Shown here piece by piece: positions 63,857 to 64,000 of a stretch of DNA of 64,000 nt. A model generated the notes under the pieces. The model made no database searches. It was not told where the DNA came from and worked only from the letters and a program-made list of their open reading frames with translations. Where the stretch lies: NCBI RefSeq assembly GCF_002243045.1, contig NZ_MBKP01000005.1:88860-152859 (forward strand), given 5' to 3'. Position 1 is the first letter of the stretch. Each line of letters starts with the position of its first letter. This DNA comes from Methanolobus psychrotolerans. Its GTDB lineage: Archaea > Halobacteriota > Methanosarcinia > Methanosarcinales > Methanosarcinaceae. The position numbers were made by a program, and so were the translations under genes.

Positions 63857-64000
63857 TTAGTTGGAAGGTACTACTTCCATCTTAAATTTTATGTTGTAGT
63901 CCTCTACAGTAATCGAAAATCTGTCTGTAATATCAGCGCAATCTATTAATACAATATATTCCCTATAGGGAATAATGGAAGAATGGGCACGTAATTGGTT
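63857..64000 (-). CDS. C-terminal end of an unidentified gene (runs off window)
   Basis: The minus strand is open from the window edge to a TAA at 63857, giving 47 residues. The sequence (PYREYIVLIDCADITDRFSI and a final KMEVVPSN) alternates hydrophobic and charged residues like beta strands and looks coding. I do not recognise the family, and most of the gene lies beyond the window. Confidence 0.55.
   Translation of the reverse strand, partial: NQLRAHSSIIPYREYIVLIDCADITDRFSITVEDYNIKFKMEVVPSN

Overview
The window reads as chromosome of a methylotrophic methanogenic archaeon of the Methanosarcinaceae (Methanolobus / Methanococcoides / Methanosarcina type). The main signs are a methanol-specific corrinoid protein (MtaC), archaeal information-processing genes (L21e, L37e, Rpb4-like RpoF, Sm-like protein, Pus10, TrmY, deoxyhypusine synthase), a ThiD-ThiN fusion, TATA-box promoters and AT-rich spacers. 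Genus is inferred from gene content only.

Layout. 1-2.4 kb: 5' part of a large multi-PAS sensor running off the left edge. 2.6-5.7 kb: orphan mtaC, a VOC protein, an EamA transporter and an AhpD/CMD-like protein. 5.9-10.6 kb: four copies of a small Cys-containing family, mixed with a three-PAS protein, an FGE-like protein and a transposase scrap. 11-15.5 kb: SatD/DUF3307 pair, chagasin-like lipoprotein, and uracil permease plus uracil phosphoribosyltransferase. 15.7-19.6 kb: the most unusual locus, with a 64-aa peptide carrying two ID-x-WC repeats, an M4 metallopeptidase with a CPP(S/A)P repeat tail, and a translationally coupled radical SAM/SPASM enzyme with a PqqD-like N-terminus. 19.7-29.7 kb: class II ribonucleotide reductase, methyltransferase, ferredoxin, SfsA, two anchored proteins of unknown function, a VWA-type pseudogene, a FIST sensor with a small partner, HIT, a winged-helix protein and YjbQ. 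29.8-33.1 kb: LysA-type decarboxylase, Hsp20-like protein, degenerate pirin and a dead transposase.

33.2-41 kb (minus strand) is a conserved archaeal translation/RNA block: pus10, L21e, rpoF, DUF655, ksgA and a HemK-like methyltransferase, preceded by trmY, a DEAD-box helicase and thiDN. 41.2-43.1 kb: Sm-like protein, L37e and purF. 43.1-49.1 kb: IS110 remnant, a 1248-aa soluble poly-HAMP chemoreceptor, CheW, a short CheR-like protein and a GNAT protein. 49.2-58.8 kb is a polyphosphate island: CYTH-HD protein, double-PPK2 phosphotransferase, DUF4010 membrane protein, ferredoxin with basic tail, membrane-anchored CHAD protein, PPK1 and PPX. Just downstream sits an overlapping pair encoding an actin/Hsp70-fold ATPase and a long coiled-coil protein (59.0-61.6 kb). 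The right end holds dys-pyrF and the 3' end of an unidentified minus-strand gene.

Best candidates for undescribed biology are the peptide / M4 protease / radical SAM operon, the actin-like plus coiled-coil pair beside the polyphosphate island, and the four-copy Cys family. At least four degenerate gene remnants mark past insertion and decay. No tRNA, rRNA or CRISPR array was seen.
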